This document shows positions 17,290 to 26,055 of a stretch of DNA of 64,000 nucleotides, piece after piece. The notes under the pieces were generated by a model. It made no database searches, was not told where the DNA came from, and saw nothing but the letters and a program-made list of their open reading frames with translations. Both the position numbers and the translations under genes were made by a program. Each line of letters starts with the position of its first letter. Position 1 is the first letter of the stretch. Location of the stretch: the NCBI GenBank assembly GCA_001898965.1, contig MKVW01000005.1:1-64000 (forward strand). Direction: 5' to 3'. The DNA comes from Rhizobiales bacterium 62-17. GTDB taxonomy: Bacteria; Pseudomonadota; Alphaproteobacteria; Rhizobiales; Beijerinckiaceae.

Positions 17290-17412
17290 GTGTGATCCCG
17301 GACGCCGCAGATTCGGGAACCAGGAGCCTGTGGAAGAGTGCTTCGTGATTGAAGACTGAATCCTGTTGCCCCTGGATACCGGATCACGCTTCGCGTGTCC
17401 GGTATGACACCA
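17290..17412. repeat. Long palindromic intergenic element, copy A
   Basis: The outer arms are TGTGATCCCGGACG... on the left and ...GTGTCCGGTATGACACC on the right, with the inner phrase CCCCTGGATACCGGATCAC. It shares this layout with elements at 27058 and 50269. It fills the gap between the convergent MBL hydrolase and trmD genes. The left arm has diverged more than in the other copies. Confidence 0.65.
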
Positions 17413-17429
17413 AGAGTGTGCCAAGCCGG

Positions 17430-18116
17430 CTAAGGCTTCTTCAACAAATCCGGCCGTCTCTCTCTCGTAATCCGCTCCGCTTCTTCCCGCCGCCATTTGG
17501 CGATCTTGGCGTGATCGCCGTTCAACAGCACTTCCGGAATGTCGCGGCCTTCCCAGGTGCGCGGGCGGGTGTAGTGGGGATATTCGAGCAGGTCGTTCTC
17601 GAAACTTTCCTCGCTGCCGGAATCGAGTTTGCCCATGACGCCGGGGATGAGGCGCACGCAAGCGTCGATCAAGACCATCGCGGCGATCTCGCCGCCGGAG
17701 AGTATGTAATCGCCGATCGACACTTCCTCGAGGCCGCGCGCTTCGATCACCCGTTCGTCGACGCCTTCGAAACGGCCGCAGATGATGATGGCGCCCTCGC
17801 CCTCGACGAGCGCGCGCACGCGTGTTTGCGTCAGCGGCCGGCCGCGCGGCGACATCAACAGGCGCGGGCGATGATCGGTGCTGCCAAGCGTCGTATCGAG
17901 GGAGGCGGCCAGCACGTCGGCGCGGATCACCATGCCGGGGCCACCGCCGGCTGGCGTGTCGTCGACGGCGCGATGGCGGCCGAGGCCCTGGTCGCGGATG
18001 TTGTGGATGTCGAGCGCCCACAGGCCGCGCTTCAGCGCTTCGCCGGACAGCGACAGGCCGAGCGGGCCGGGGAACATGTCGGGCATCAAAGTGAAAATGC
18101 TGGCGCGGAAGGTCAT
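17430..18116 (-). CDS. trmD: tRNA (guanine-N1-)-methyltransferase TrmD
   Basis: 228 residues. The SPOUT knot signatures are clear: '[15 protein letters not shown]' (48-62), 'GRFEGVDER' (114-122) and '[11 protein letters not shown]' (133-143). It makes m1G37 in tRNAs with G36, which prevents frameshifting; essential in most bacteria. The usual partners rpsP, rimM and rplS are absent. Instead its ATG overlaps the stop of the upstream methyltransferase by 4 bp, indicating translational coupling. Confidence 0.96.
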   Translation of the reverse strand: MTFRASIFTLMPDMFPGPLGLSLSGEALKRGLWALDIHNIRDQGLGRHRAVDDTPAGGGPGMVIRADVLAASLDTTLGSTDHRPRLLMSPRGRPLTQTRVRALVEGEGAIIICGRFEGVDERVIEARGLEEVSIGDYILSGGEIAAMVLIDACVRLIPGVMGKLDSGSEESFENDLLEYPHYTRPRTWEGRDIPEVLLNGDHAKIAKWRREEAERITRERRPDLLKKP

Positions 18117-19003
18117 AGCTTGCCTTCCTTCACGCCGAGCGCATCGGCAAGGCGCATTTTTGCGCTGCCCGGCTGCAATGGCTTCTGCTGGCTTTCATGC
18201 GGCACCCAGCCCGACAGCCAGATGAATTCGAACGTGGCGCGCAGGCGTCCGTCCGCATCGGCATGGCGCTCAGCATAAATTTCGGCGGCGCGCAGGAAGA
18301 GGGCGCGGCGGGTCGGCCGGCGCAGGCGCTGGGTCAGCACATTGGTGGCGCCCATGGCTCTCAGATCAGCCATCAGACCGAAGATGTTGGCGTAGCGGAC
18401 GGTGATGGTTTCGCTGTCGGTGACGGGTAGCGCGAAGCCCGCCCGTTGCAGCAAAGCGCCCAGGTCGCGGATGTCGGCGAAAGGCGCGACGCGCGGGCTG
18501 GCGCCGCCCAGAATCTCCTCCTCGGCGGCGGCGAGCGCGCCGCGCAATTCGGTGAGCGTCTGGCCGCCGGCCATACAGGCCAGGAACAATCCGTCCGGGG
18601 CGAGGGCACGGCGGATCTGGATCAGGGTGCCCGGCAGGTCGTTGATCCATTGCAGGGCAAGCGCCGAGACCGCGAGATCGAAAGTCGCCGGAGCGAAGGG
18701 CAGGGTTTCGGCGTCGCAGACCAGCGTTTCGATTGGGGGCACGGCCGGTTCGGGCCGCGGCGCGGCGCGGGTGACGTGGCGGCCGGGCCTGGCGGCGAGG
18801 GCCTGGGCCAGGAGCGGCGTTGGCGTGGCGAGATCCAGCACGCGCGGGAAGGGGCGCAGGATCGTCTCGAGCCGGCTGGTCAGGTCGTCGACGGCGCGTT
18901 CGAGCAGGAAAGTGGCCGGCGGTTTCTGGGCGGCGCGCGCCAGCCGCCGCGCCAGAAGGGCGCGGTCGAAAATCTGCGGCGGTGCGGCTGATTGCGTGGT
19001 CAT
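18113..19003 (-). CDS. Class I SAM methyltransferase-fold protein, NDUFAF5-like
   Basis: 296 residues. A Rossmann methyltransferase fold is seen ('[17 protein letters not shown]' at ~54-70, '[19 protein letters not shown]' later). The C-terminal phrase '[20 protein letters not shown]' and '[11 protein letters not shown]' is shared with the NDUFAF5 group, which in mitochondria hydroxylates an arginine of complex I. The glycine-rich SAM motif is degenerate (no GxGxG), which fits that group. It is divergent from comF, next to grxC, a frequent alphaproteobacterial neighbourhood. Confidence 0.75.
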   Translation of the reverse strand: MTTQSAAPPQIFDRALLARRLARAAQKPPATFLLERAVDDLTSRLETILRPFPRVLDLATPTPLLAQALAARPGRHVTRAAPRPEPAVPPIETLVCDAETLPFAPATFDLAVSALALQWINDLPGTLIQIRRALAPDGLFLACMAGGQTLTELRGALAAAEEEILGGASPRVAPFADIRDLGALLQRAGFALPVTDSETITVRYANIFGLMADLRAMGATNVLTQRLRRPTRRALFLRAAEIYAERHADADGRLRATFEFIWLSGWVPHESQQKPLQPGSAKMRLADALGVKEGKL

Positions 19004-19090
19004 GGCGGCATATTGCGCGGTGGGGCCTCAGCGTAAAGCGCTGTTTCAACGGTGCTGGCGCCGGTTCCGGCAGCGCGATAGGTTCACCTC

Positions 19091-19924
19091 ATGTGGGCTC
19101 AGGAGAACGTTCCGCAAGCGCCGAATCCGTCAGCCGAGCCGCTTTTGCCGCAGCAGAAGCGGCCGCGGCGATCACTTGCCCTGTTGCAGGGTCTCTTTCG
19201 CCATGCTGCGCAGCAAGCCATTGATATCGTTTATCCGCCTTCCTGCATGGCGTGTCTTGCTGCAACGCAGCAAAGCGCAGCATTGTGCGCAGCATGTTGG
19301 ATCAAGATGCCTTTCGTCGAACGGCCGTTCTGCGAGCGCTTGGGCACGCCCTTCACCCATGATCTGGGCCAGGGATTGATCTCGCCGGAAGCCATGGCCA
19401 ATCCGCCGGTTTACGGCCGCGCCCGCGTGGTGGCGCGCTACGAAGAAGGGCCGGCGCGCCAGCTCGTCCACCGGCTGAAGTATGGCGACCGGATCGAATT
19501 GGCCGATGCCATGGGCCGCTGGATGGCGCGCTCCGGCGCCGATTTGCTGGAAGATGCCGAGCTTCTGGTGCCGGTGCCGCTCCATCGACGCCGGCTGTTC
19601 GGCCGCCGCTTCAACCAGGCGGCGGAACTGGCGCGTGTGGTGGGAGAGGTCAGCGGGGTTGCGGCTGATCCGCTGGCTTTGCGGCGCATCAAGCCGACTA
19701 AACCGCAGGTGGGGCTGACGCGGGCGCAGCGCGCCGAGAACGTGCAGGGCGTTTTTCGTGTCGATGAGGCGGCGAAAGCCAGGATTGCCGGGCGCAACGT
19801 GGTTCTGGTCGATGATGTGATGACCTCGGGCGCCACGGCCAATGCGGCGGCGCGCGTGCTGTTGCGGGCGGGGGCCGCGCGTGTCGACGCACTCGTCTTC
19901 GCCAGGGTTGTGACAACCCGATGA
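19091..19924 (+). CDS. ComF family phosphoribosyltransferase-like protein
   Basis: 277 residues. An N-terminal zinc-ribbon-like segment has paired cysteines ('SCMAC', 'CAACW' and a later Cys). A type I phosphoribosyltransferase domain follows, with 'LVPVPLHRRRLFGRRFNQA' (~157-175) and the PRPP loop 'VLVDDVMTSGAT' (~238-249). ComF proteins are involved in DNA uptake or in recycling of transported DNA; the reaction is not settled. The glutaredoxin gene follows 32 bp downstream. Confidence 0.88.
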   Translation: MWAQENVPQAPNPSAEPLLPQQKRPRRSLALLQGLFRHAAQQAIDIVYPPSCMACLAATQQSAALCAACWIKMPFVERPFCERLGTPFTHDLGQGLISPEAMANPPVYGRARVVARYEEGPARQLVHRLKYGDRIELADAMGRWMARSGADLLEDAELLVPVPLHRRRLFGRRFNQAAELARVVGEVSGVAADPLALRRIKPTKPQVGLTRAQRAENVQGVFRVDEAAKARIAGRNVVLVDDVMTSGATANAAARVLLRAGAARVDALVFARVVTTR

Positions 19925-19956
19925 AGCGCCATATATAGGGGGTGAAAGGTACGCCA

Positions 19957-20214
19957 ATGCCCGAGATTACGATCTATACGAAATCGACCTGTGGTTACTG
20001 CCACGCAGCAAAGCACTTGCTGCGTTCGAAGAATGCCGCGTTCAACGAAATCTCGGTCGATGGCGATAGCGCCGCCCAGGAAAAGATGGCCGAGCGCGCC
20101 GGTGGCAGCTGGACCGTGCCGCAAATCTTCATCGGCGCCACCCATGTCGGCGGCTGCGATGATCTGCACGCGCTGGAGCGTGCCGGCAAGCTCGACGCAT
20201 TGCTGGCGGGCTGA
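19957..20214 (+). CDS. grxC: Glutaredoxin 3
   Basis: 85 residues. It has the dithiol active site C12-G-Y-C15, 'SWTVPQIFIG' (the TVP cis-Pro glutathione-binding loop) and 'GGCDDL'. It reduces glutathionylated or disulfide-bonded proteins in the cytoplasm. The start is ATG at 19957; the open frame extends upstream to a GTG at 19942 with no better signal. Confidence 0.93.
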   Translation: MPEITIYTKSTCGYCHAAKHLLRSKNAAFNEISVDGDSAAQEKMAERAGGSWTVPQIFIGATHVGGCDDLHALERAGKLDALLAG

Positions 20215-20226
20215 TCAGGCACAATC

Positions 20227-20721
20227 ATGATCAAGTATGCGCTGGTCTGCGACAAAGGACACGACTTCGAGAGCTGGTTTCCCAATTCCGATGCTTACGA
20301 CAAGCAGGTGAAGCGGGGACTGGTCGAGTGTCCGCAGTGTGGCTCGCTGAAGGTCTCCAAGGCGCTGATGGCGCCTTCCGTCTCGACCTCGAAGCGCCGC
20401 GCCCGCAACAGTGTCGTCGAACATCTGCCGCAGACGCAAACACCTGCCTCGCCGCCGGCGCCCGCCGCGCCGCAGCCGATGACTTTGCTCGACGAGCAGC
20501 AGATGCAGGTGCGCGAAGCCATCCGCGAATTGCATCAGAAGATTGCCGAGAACACGGTCGATGTCGGCAAAGCCTTTTCGGCCGAGGCGCGCAAGATGCA
20601 CGAAGGCGAAGTGCCGCAACGGGCCATTCGCGGCGAGGCGACTTTCGCCGAAGCGCAGGAATTGTGGGACGAAGGCATTCCGGTGTTGCCGGTGCCGAGC
20701 CTGCCCGACGATCGCAATTGA
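20227..20721 (+). CDS. DUF1178 family protein
   Basis: 164 residues. The N-terminus has the DUF1178 pattern: 'MIKYALVCDKGHDFESWFPN', a Cys-x-x-Cys pair ('CPQCGS', ~38-43) with a Cys/His pair earlier (CDKGH), a small zinc-ribbon. A Pro/Ala-rich linker (~72-88) and a helical C-terminal part ('GEVPQRAIRGEATFAEAQEL') follow. Function unknown. It follows grxC by 12 bp, so the two are probably co-transcribed. Confidence 0.85.
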   Translation: MIKYALVCDKGHDFESWFPNSDAYDKQVKRGLVECPQCGSLKVSKALMAPSVSTSKRRARNSVVEHLPQTQTPASPPAPAAPQPMTLLDEQQMQVREAIRELHQKIAENTVDVGKAFSAEARKMHEGEVPQRAIRGEATFAEAQELWDEGIPVLPVPSLPDDRN

Positions 20722-20776
20722 CGATCGCGAATAATCTTTGATCTGATGGCGCTCGCTACACGACAGGCGAGCGACC

Positions 20777-21337
20777 ATGCCAAAGCAGGCCATTCCGCAT
20801 CCGATCCTCACGACCCCCCGGCTGCGGCTGCGGCAGTTCCGCGCCGAGGATGCACCGGCGATGCACGACTGTTTCGCCAATCCCGAGGCGATGCGCTTCT
20901 GGAATACGCCGGTCCACACCAAGCCCATCGAAACCGAGCGCGTCGTGCAGCGATTGATCGATTGCACGCCGTCTTATTATCGGTTCTGGGCGGTGGCCGA
21001 TGCGGGCAGCGATCGCTGCCTTGGTCTGGTCAACTATCACGATGGCCATATCCGCAGCAGGCGCGTCGCGATCGGCTATATGATCGATCCGGCGCGCCAG
21101 CGGCAGGGCCTTGGGATCGAAGCGGTTTCGGCGATGCTCGACTTTTGCTTCGGCGAACTTGCCTTGCATCGCGCGCAAGCCTTCATCCATCCCGACAACA
21201 CCGCGTCGCGCAAGCTGATCGAAAAGCTCGGATTCCGCTGCGAAGGCCTGCTGCGCCACAATCTGCGTGTTGGCGAGGACTGGCGCGACGATCTGCTCTA
21301 CGCGCGCCTCGCCACCGATCGGCCCGGCGATGCCTGA
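20777..21337 (+). CDS. GNAT-family N-acetyltransferase (RimJ/RimL type)
   Basis: 186 residues. 'TPRLRLRQFRAEDAPAM' opens the fold and 'IGYMIDPARQRQGLGIEAV' (~96-114) carries the acetyl-CoA loop R/Q-x-x-G-x-G/A. 'HPDNTASRKLIEKLGFRCEG' near the end is typical of ribosomal-protein or small-molecule acetyltransferases. The acceptor cannot be predicted. Confidence 0.85.
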   Translation: MPKQAIPHPILTTPRLRLRQFRAEDAPAMHDCFANPEAMRFWNTPVHTKPIETERVVQRLIDCTPSYYRFWAVADAGSDRCLGLVNYHDGHIRSRRVAIGYMIDPARQRQGLGIEAVSAMLDFCFGELALHRAQAFIHPDNTASRKLIEKLGFRCEGLLRHNLRVGEDWRDDLLYARLATDRPGDA

Positions 21338-21435
21338 CGGCACCGTTTTCGCCCGAAAATGCCGCGTTCCTGTCATGGCCCCGACATGGCGCGCCCGTAA
21401 GCCCCTTATGTGAGGGATCGAATCGCGGTCGGTCG

Positions 21436-21771
21436 ATGAGCTTCAGCTATGTCTATCTGGCGCTCGCCATTGTCAGCGAAGTGATGGCGACGACATCATT
21501 GGCGGCCTCGCAAGGCCTCACACGGCCGTGGCCGGTCGCGGCCATGGTGTGCGGCTATGCGATTGCTTTCGTCTTCCTGGCGCTGAGCCTGAAATCCATT
21601 CCCGTCGGCATTGCCTATGCCATCTGGTCGGGCGCCGGCATCGTTCTCATCGCCAGCATCGGCTGGGCGCTGTTTCGCCAGCCGCTCGACATGCCCGCCG
21701 TTGTCGGCCTGGGGCTGATCATCGCCGGCATTTCGATCATGCAGATATTTTCACGCTCGGCGCTGCATTAG
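21436..21771 (+). CDS. Small multidrug resistance (SMR/EmrE-like) transporter
   Basis: 111 residues with four predicted membrane helices. The conserved Glu of the first helix is in 'AIVSEVMATTSL' (Glu15). 'VGIAYAIWSGAGIVLIA' (~58-74) is the SMR signature in helix 3. It exchanges cationic compounds for protons as a dimer. A longer upstream reading in the same frame overlaps the GNAT gene and is a shadow; the ATG at 21436 gives the standard length. It ends 4 bp into the convergent ubiG end. Confidence 0.9.
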   Translation: MSFSYVYLALAIVSEVMATTSLAASQGLTRPWPVAAMVCGYAIAFVFLALSLKSIPVGIAYAIWSGAGIVLIASIGWALFRQPLDMPAVVGLGLIIAGISIMQIFSRSALH

Positions 21772-22544
21772 CTCTGCGGCTGGCCGACTCGCTCCGCCAT
21801 CAGCATGTAATTGACGTCCATGTCGCGGCTTTCGCTCCAGGTGTCGCGCAGCGGATTGTAGACGACGCCGGTGCGGGCGGTGACGTCGAGGCCGGCGTCG
21901 TAGAGCCAGTCTTCCAGCTCCACCGGCTTGATGAACTTTTCCCATTGATGGGTGCCGGGTTCGACCCAGCGCAGCACATATTCGGCGCCGACGATGGCGA
22001 GCGCGAAGCTTTTTAGGGTGCGGTTGAGAGTGGCGGCGAACAGGAGCCCGCCGGGGCGCACCAGTTTCGCCGCGACGGCGATAAAGGCCGCCGGATCGAC
22101 CACGTGCTCGATCACCTCCATGGCGCAGACGACGTCGAACTGCGCGCCGCTTGCCGCCAGCTCCTCGGCGGTGACGGCGCGGTAGTCGATCGCGATGCCG
22201 CCGCTCTGAGCATGATGGCGGGCGATGTCGACATTGCCGGGGGCGGGATCGATGCCGGTGACCTGAGCGCCGAGCCGGGCGAGGGGTTCGCTCAAGAGGC
22301 CGCCGCCACAGCCAATGTCGAGCAGGCGGACATTGGCCAGGACTCGGATCGGCTCGTCCTCGGGTTTGCCGAAATGGTCGGTGATGCGGTCGCGCAGCCA
22401 GCGGATGCGGGTCGGATTGAACTTGTGCAGGGCGGCCATGGGGCCATCGGCCCGCCACCAATCGGCGCCAAGGCGCTCGAATTGGTCAAGCTCACGCTGA
22501 TCGATAGAGGCGGCGCGGGGCGTCACACCTGACCCGGAAACCAT
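21768..22544 (-). CDS. ubiG: Ubiquinone biosynthesis O-methyltransferase UbiG
   Basis: 258 residues. 'FERLGADWWRADGPMAALHK' near the start and 'LDIGCGGGLLSEPLARLG' (SAM motif I) are diagnostic, with 'AMEVIEHVVDP' as motif II. 'NPLRDTWSESRDMDVNYML' at the C-terminus is the family end. It performs both O-methylations of the ubiquinone ring. It is divergent from lysC, a common Rhizobiales arrangement. Confidence 0.95.
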   Translation of the reverse strand: MVSGSGVTPRAASIDQRELDQFERLGADWWRADGPMAALHKFNPTRIRWLRDRITDHFGKPEDEPIRVLANVRLLDIGCGGGLLSEPLARLGAQVTGIDPAPGNVDIARHHAQSGGIAIDYRAVTAEELAASGAQFDVVCAMEVIEHVVDPAAFIAVAAKLVRPGGLLFAATLNRTLKSFALAIVGAEYVLRWVEPGTHQWEKFIKPVELEDWLYDAGLDVTARTGVVYNPLRDTWSESRDMDVNYMLMAERVGQPQS

Positions 22545-22684
22545 GGTTTTCCCTCAAAATCGGCCGGCGTTGACACGTCCGGACCGCGCGTTAGATATAC
22601 GCGCCCTTTCAAACCCGGGCGAGCGGTCAATCTGCCGCGCGCCGGCATCCTGGGCGACATCTGGGCTCAACGCCCGCGTCCCAG

Positions 22685-22779
22685 AGCAAATAGCGTTTCG
22701 CCAGAAACGAAATTTGCTTTTGGAATATTTAGTTCGGCGCGTCTTTGTGCGTTTGACGAAGTCAAACTGCAAAACGCTA
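22685..22779 (+). promoter_or_regulatory. Structured leader of lysC: hairpin with T-run, second hairpin, and an alternative pairing
   Basis: A nested hairpin (AGCAAAT / CGTTTC-GCCA-GAAACG / ATTTGCT, 22685-22718) is followed by a T-run. A second perfect hairpin GTTTGAC-GAA-GTCAAAC lies at 22751-22767. TAGCGTTT (22691-22698), inside the first hairpin, is exactly complementary to AAACGCTA (22772-22779) just before the start region, so the two folds exclude each other. This looks like an attenuator. The ligand or trigger is unknown, and the function is inference. Confidence 0.4.
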
Positions 22780-22791
22780 ATGCAGGCAATC

Positions 22792-24042
22792 ATGGCCCGT
22801 CTGGTAATGAAATTCGGCGGCACGTCCGTCGCCAATATTGAACGCATCCGCAACGTCGCCAAGCATGTGCAGCGTGAGGTGGAGGCCGGCTATCAGGTGG
22901 CCGTTGTCGTCTCGGCCATGTCCGGCAAGACCAACGAACTGGTGGGCTGGTGCCGCGAGGCGGCCGAATCGGTCTCCAACGACCCGGTCTATGATCAGGC
23001 CGAATATGATGCGGTGGTCGCTTCGGGCGAACAGGTGACATCCGGCCTGTTGGCGCTGACGCTCAGCAAAATGGGCATCAAGGCGCGCTCCTGGCAGGGC
23101 TGGCAGATTCCGATCGAGACGTCGGATGCCCATGCCTCGGCCCGCATTACCAATGTTTCGTCGGTGGCGCTCGATGCCGGCTTCGCCAAGGGTGAGGTCG
23201 CCGTCATCTCCGGCTTCCAGGGCGTGAGCGCGGACAGCGGCCGCATCACCACTTTGGGCCGTGGCGGCTCCGATACGTCGGCGGTGGCGATCGCCGCCGC
23301 GATCAAGGCGGAGCGCTGCGACATCTACACGGACGTGGACGGGGTTTACACCACCGATCCCCGCGTCGTGCCGAAGGCGCGCAAGCTCGACAAGGTATCG
23401 TTCGAAGAAATGCTCGAAATGGCGTCCCTGGGATCGAAGGTCCTGCAGGTGCGCTCGGTTGAAATCGCCATGGTGCACGGCGTGCGCACCTTCGTGCGGT
23501 CGTCTTTCGATGATCCGGCTGCGCCGCGGCCGGGCACGCTGATTTGTGACGAGGAGGAAATCGTGGAACAGCAGGTTGTCACCGGCATCGCCTTCTCGCG
23601 GGACGAGGCCCAGATCACCCTGCGCCGCGTCGCCGACAAGCCCGGCGTGGCCGCAGCGATCTTCGGTCCGCTCGCCGATGCCAATATCAATGTCGACATG
23701 ATCATCCAGGTCGTCTCGGAAGATTCGACCACGGACATGACGTTCACCGTGCCGGCGGCCGACTATGAGCGAGCGCAGACGGTGCTGGAACAGGCCAAGA
23801 GCACCATCGGTTTTGCCAGCGTTCAGGGCGCGACTGACGTGGTGAAGATTTCAGCCATTGGCGTGGGCATGCGCTCCCATGCGGGTGTTGCCGCCAAGGC
23901 GTTCCGGGCGCTCTCCGAGAAGGGCATCAACATCCGCGCCATCACCACCAGCGAGATCAAATTCTCGGTGCTGATCGACAAGGATTATACGGAACTGGCG
24001 GTGCGCACCCTGCACTCGCTCTACGGCCTCGATCAGGCGTGA
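22792..24042 (+). CDS. lysC: Aspartate kinase
   Basis: 416 residues. 'MARLVMKFGGTSVA' at the N-terminus is the kinase signature. 'ITTLGRGGSDTSAVA' (~155-169) and 'CDIYTDVDGVYTTDPR' (~180-195) form the catalytic domain. Two ACT domains follow (~265-410, 'DKPGVAAAIFGPLADANIN', 'SEKGINIRAITTSEIK'). It phosphorylates aspartate, the first step to Lys, Thr, Met and Ile, and is feedback-regulated through the ACT domains. ATG at 22792 matches the family N-terminus; 22780 is an in-frame alternative. Confidence 0.95.
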   Translation: MARLVMKFGGTSVANIERIRNVAKHVQREVEAGYQVAVVVSAMSGKTNELVGWCREAAESVSNDPVYDQAEYDAVVASGEQVTSGLLALTLSKMGIKARSWQGWQIPIETSDAHASARITNVSSVALDAGFAKGEVAVISGFQGVSADSGRITTLGRGGSDTSAVAIAAAIKAERCDIYTDVDGVYTTDPRVVPKARKLDKVSFEEMLEMASLGSKVLQVRSVEIAMVHGVRTFVRSSFDDPAAPRPGTLICDEEEIVEQQVVTGIAFSRDEAQITLRRVADKPGVAAAIFGPLADANINVDMIIQVVSEDSTTDMTFTVPAADYERAQTVLEQAKSTIGFASVQGATDVVKISAIGVGMRSHAGVAAKAFRALSEKGINIRAITTSEIKFSVLIDKDYTELAVRTLHSLYGLDQA

Positions 24043-24045
24043 TGA

Positions 24046-24984
24046 CTATTCCCCAGCCGCAGCCTTCCTGCGGTTGGCGCGGATCGCCGAGGATTCGGCG
24101 ATGTAAATGCCGGCGATGACCATCACCATCGCCAGCATGTGATAGGGCCGCAGCGCCTCGCCCAGCACCAGTACCGACAAGGTGGCGCCGATCACCGGCG
24201 TCAGATTGTGGAACATGGCGGCGCGGCTTGGCCCGAGCATTTCGGCGGCGCGCATGAAGAAGATGTGACCGCCCATCGAGACGAAGATCGCGATGTAGAG
24301 CAGGGCCGCGAGACCGGTCCAGGTCATCGGATAGGAATTACCGGTCAATACTTCGATCGTCATCAGCGGAATCGAGATGATGAAGGATACGACGGCGATG
24401 ACGGTGAAGACGGCCAGCGCCGAGACTGCCGGCCGGTTGCGCAGGGCGACCACGTAAGCTGCGTAGATCGCCGCCGACAGCAACTGATAGATGTCGCCGC
24501 GATTGAATTGCAGTTCGAGAAGGGTCAGCGGCTCGCCCTTCGTCGCTACCAGGATCACGCCAAGAATGGTGATCAGCACGCCGGTGCCTTGGATGAGAGA
24601 GACACGGGCGCGATAGGCCAGAAAGGCGCCGGCGATCACCAGCGCCGGAGTGATGCCTTGCAGGATCGCCAGATTGATGCCGGTCGTATATTTCGCGCCG
24701 ATGAAGACGAGCGAGTTGGAGGCCGTCATCGCCAGGCCCATCAACAGGAGAAAACGCCAGCGCGAGCGCAGCGAATAGACCTCGGCCCAGACCTTTTTCG
24801 GCGCGAAGATCCAGAGCAGGGTGAGCGCGATGGCCCAGCGGGCGCAGACGATGGTCATCGGCGACACTTCGCCCACCGCCAGCCGCGACACCGGCACGCC
24901 GCCACCCCAGAACAGCATGGTGAGCAGCAGCAGGATCCAGGCGGACTGACCGGCTTTGGTGAAGGGGCGGGTCGGCAGCACCAT
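24046..24984 (-). CDS. EamA/DMT-superfamily exporter (first of tandem pair)
   Basis: 312 residues with about ten membrane helices in two EamA repeats. 'MLFWGGGVPVSRLAVGE' opens the first repeat; the second ends 'PVIGATLSVLVLGEALRPYH'. DMT proteins of this type export amino acids or metabolites; the substrate is not predictable. It is convergent with lysC, with a 3-bp gap, and lies 6 bp after a second, clearly related transporter. The two share 'SRLAVGE' and the 'LGEx' end, so they arose by tandem duplication and are probably one operon. Confidence 0.85.
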   Translation of the reverse strand: MVLPTRPFTKAGQSAWILLLLTMLFWGGGVPVSRLAVGEVSPMTIVCARWAIALTLLWIFAPKKVWAEVYSLRSRWRFLLLMGLAMTASNSLVFIGAKYTTGINLAILQGITPALVIAGAFLAYRARVSLIQGTGVLITILGVILVATKGEPLTLLELQFNRGDIYQLLSAAIYAAYVVALRNRPAVSALAVFTVIAVVSFIISIPLMTIEVLTGNSYPMTWTGLAALLYIAIFVSMGGHIFFMRAAEMLGPSRAAMFHNLTPVIGATLSVLVLGEALRPYHMLAMVMVIAGIYIAESSAIRANRRKAAAGE

Positions 24985-24990
24985 GGTGGT

Positions 24991-25911
24991 TTACGTCGTG
25001 CTTTGTGGCTTGGCGCGGAAGGTTTCGGCGATGGCGATGCCGCCGAGCACCAGCACCAGAGCCGCGCCATGATAGGCGACGAAGGGCTCGCCGAGCACGA
25101 CGACCGACATCAGCGCGCCGAAGACCGGCACCAGATTGTAGAACAGGCCGGTGCGCTGCGGGCCGATCAGCTCGACACTTCGGATATAGAATACCTGTGA
25201 TAGAATGGTGGGAAAGGCGATGGAATAGAGAAAGATCATCCAGCCTTTCGTGGTCGGCCAGAAGAAATGACCGAGATGCCATTCGGCATAGAGCAGAACG
25301 AGGCCGACCAAAGTGCCGGAGATGCAGAGCGCGATGAAAAAGGCCAGCGGGTGCATGGGCGGGCGTTCGCGCAAGGCCACCGTGAACGAGGCATAGATGA
25401 AACAGGCGGCCAGGACGATCAGGTCGCCACGGTTGAACTGCAACGCCTTGAGGCTGGCGAGATTGCCATGGGTGGCGATGAGGAGCGCGCCGAGCAGGGT
25501 CATCGCCAGGCCGAGCAGGAAGATGAGCGGCATGCGCGCGCGATAGGCGATCCAGGCAATGGTGACGGTGAGAACCGGGTTCGTCGCGAGCAGGATGGAG
25601 AAATTGACGCCCGTGGTATAGGCGCCCGCCACATAAAAGAGCGCGCTAAAGACCGTGAAGCCCAGGCCGCCCATCAGCAGCAGATACAGCCAGCGCTGCC
25701 GCATGATCGGCAAGGCACTGGTGAAGGGGCGCCAGACGAAGGGCAGCAGCAGGGCGGCGGCGATCGGCCAACGCATGCCGGCGAAGAACATGGGCGAGAG
25801 TTCGCCGACAGCCAGGCGTGAAAGGATGACATTGCTCGCCCACGACAAAGTGGTCAGCAGCATCAGCAGCCAGGGATTGGACCAACACCCGGCGAGCAAG
25901 CCTCTCAACAT
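24991..25911 (-). CDS. EamA/DMT-superfamily exporter (second of tandem pair)
   Basis: 306 residues, ten predicted helices. 'TLSWASNVILSRLAVGELSP' (~20-39) mirrors the downstream paralogue, and 'LVPVFGALMSVVVLGEPFVAYH' closes the second EamA repeat. It is the promoter-proximal gene of the pair, divergent from a TTT receptor gene. The two transporters may form a functional pair or have split substrates; the sequence does not decide. Confidence 0.85.
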   Translation of the reverse strand: MLRGLLAGCWSNPWLLMLLTTLSWASNVILSRLAVGELSPMFFAGMRWPIAAALLLPFVWRPFTSALPIMRQRWLYLLLMGGLGFTVFSALFYVAGAYTTGVNFSILLATNPVLTVTIAWIAYRARMPLIFLLGLAMTLLGALLIATHGNLASLKALQFNRGDLIVLAACFIYASFTVALRERPPMHPLAFFIALCISGTLVGLVLLYAEWHLGHFFWPTTKGWMIFLYSIAFPTILSQVFYIRSVELIGPQRTGLFYNLVPVFGALMSVVVLGEPFVAYHGAALVLVLGGIAIAETFRAKPQSTT

Positions 25912-26055
25912 GGTGGGCGAATTTCCTCATCGGCATTCTTGAACCTAAGCGAGGTTCTTGGCACAGTTTAGCTGCAAACCAAACTGCGTTTAGCGCACGT
26001 CTGCCCCGCTGAGACGGTGGGCGGAGCGGAGAAAACGCCAAAACGGGAGGGAAAA

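Noticed and set aside
22543..22791. Upstream extension of the aspartate kinase frame to 22543
   Set aside because: The extension lacks similarity to the kinase, crosses the leader hairpins, and the conserved N-terminus begins at 22792.
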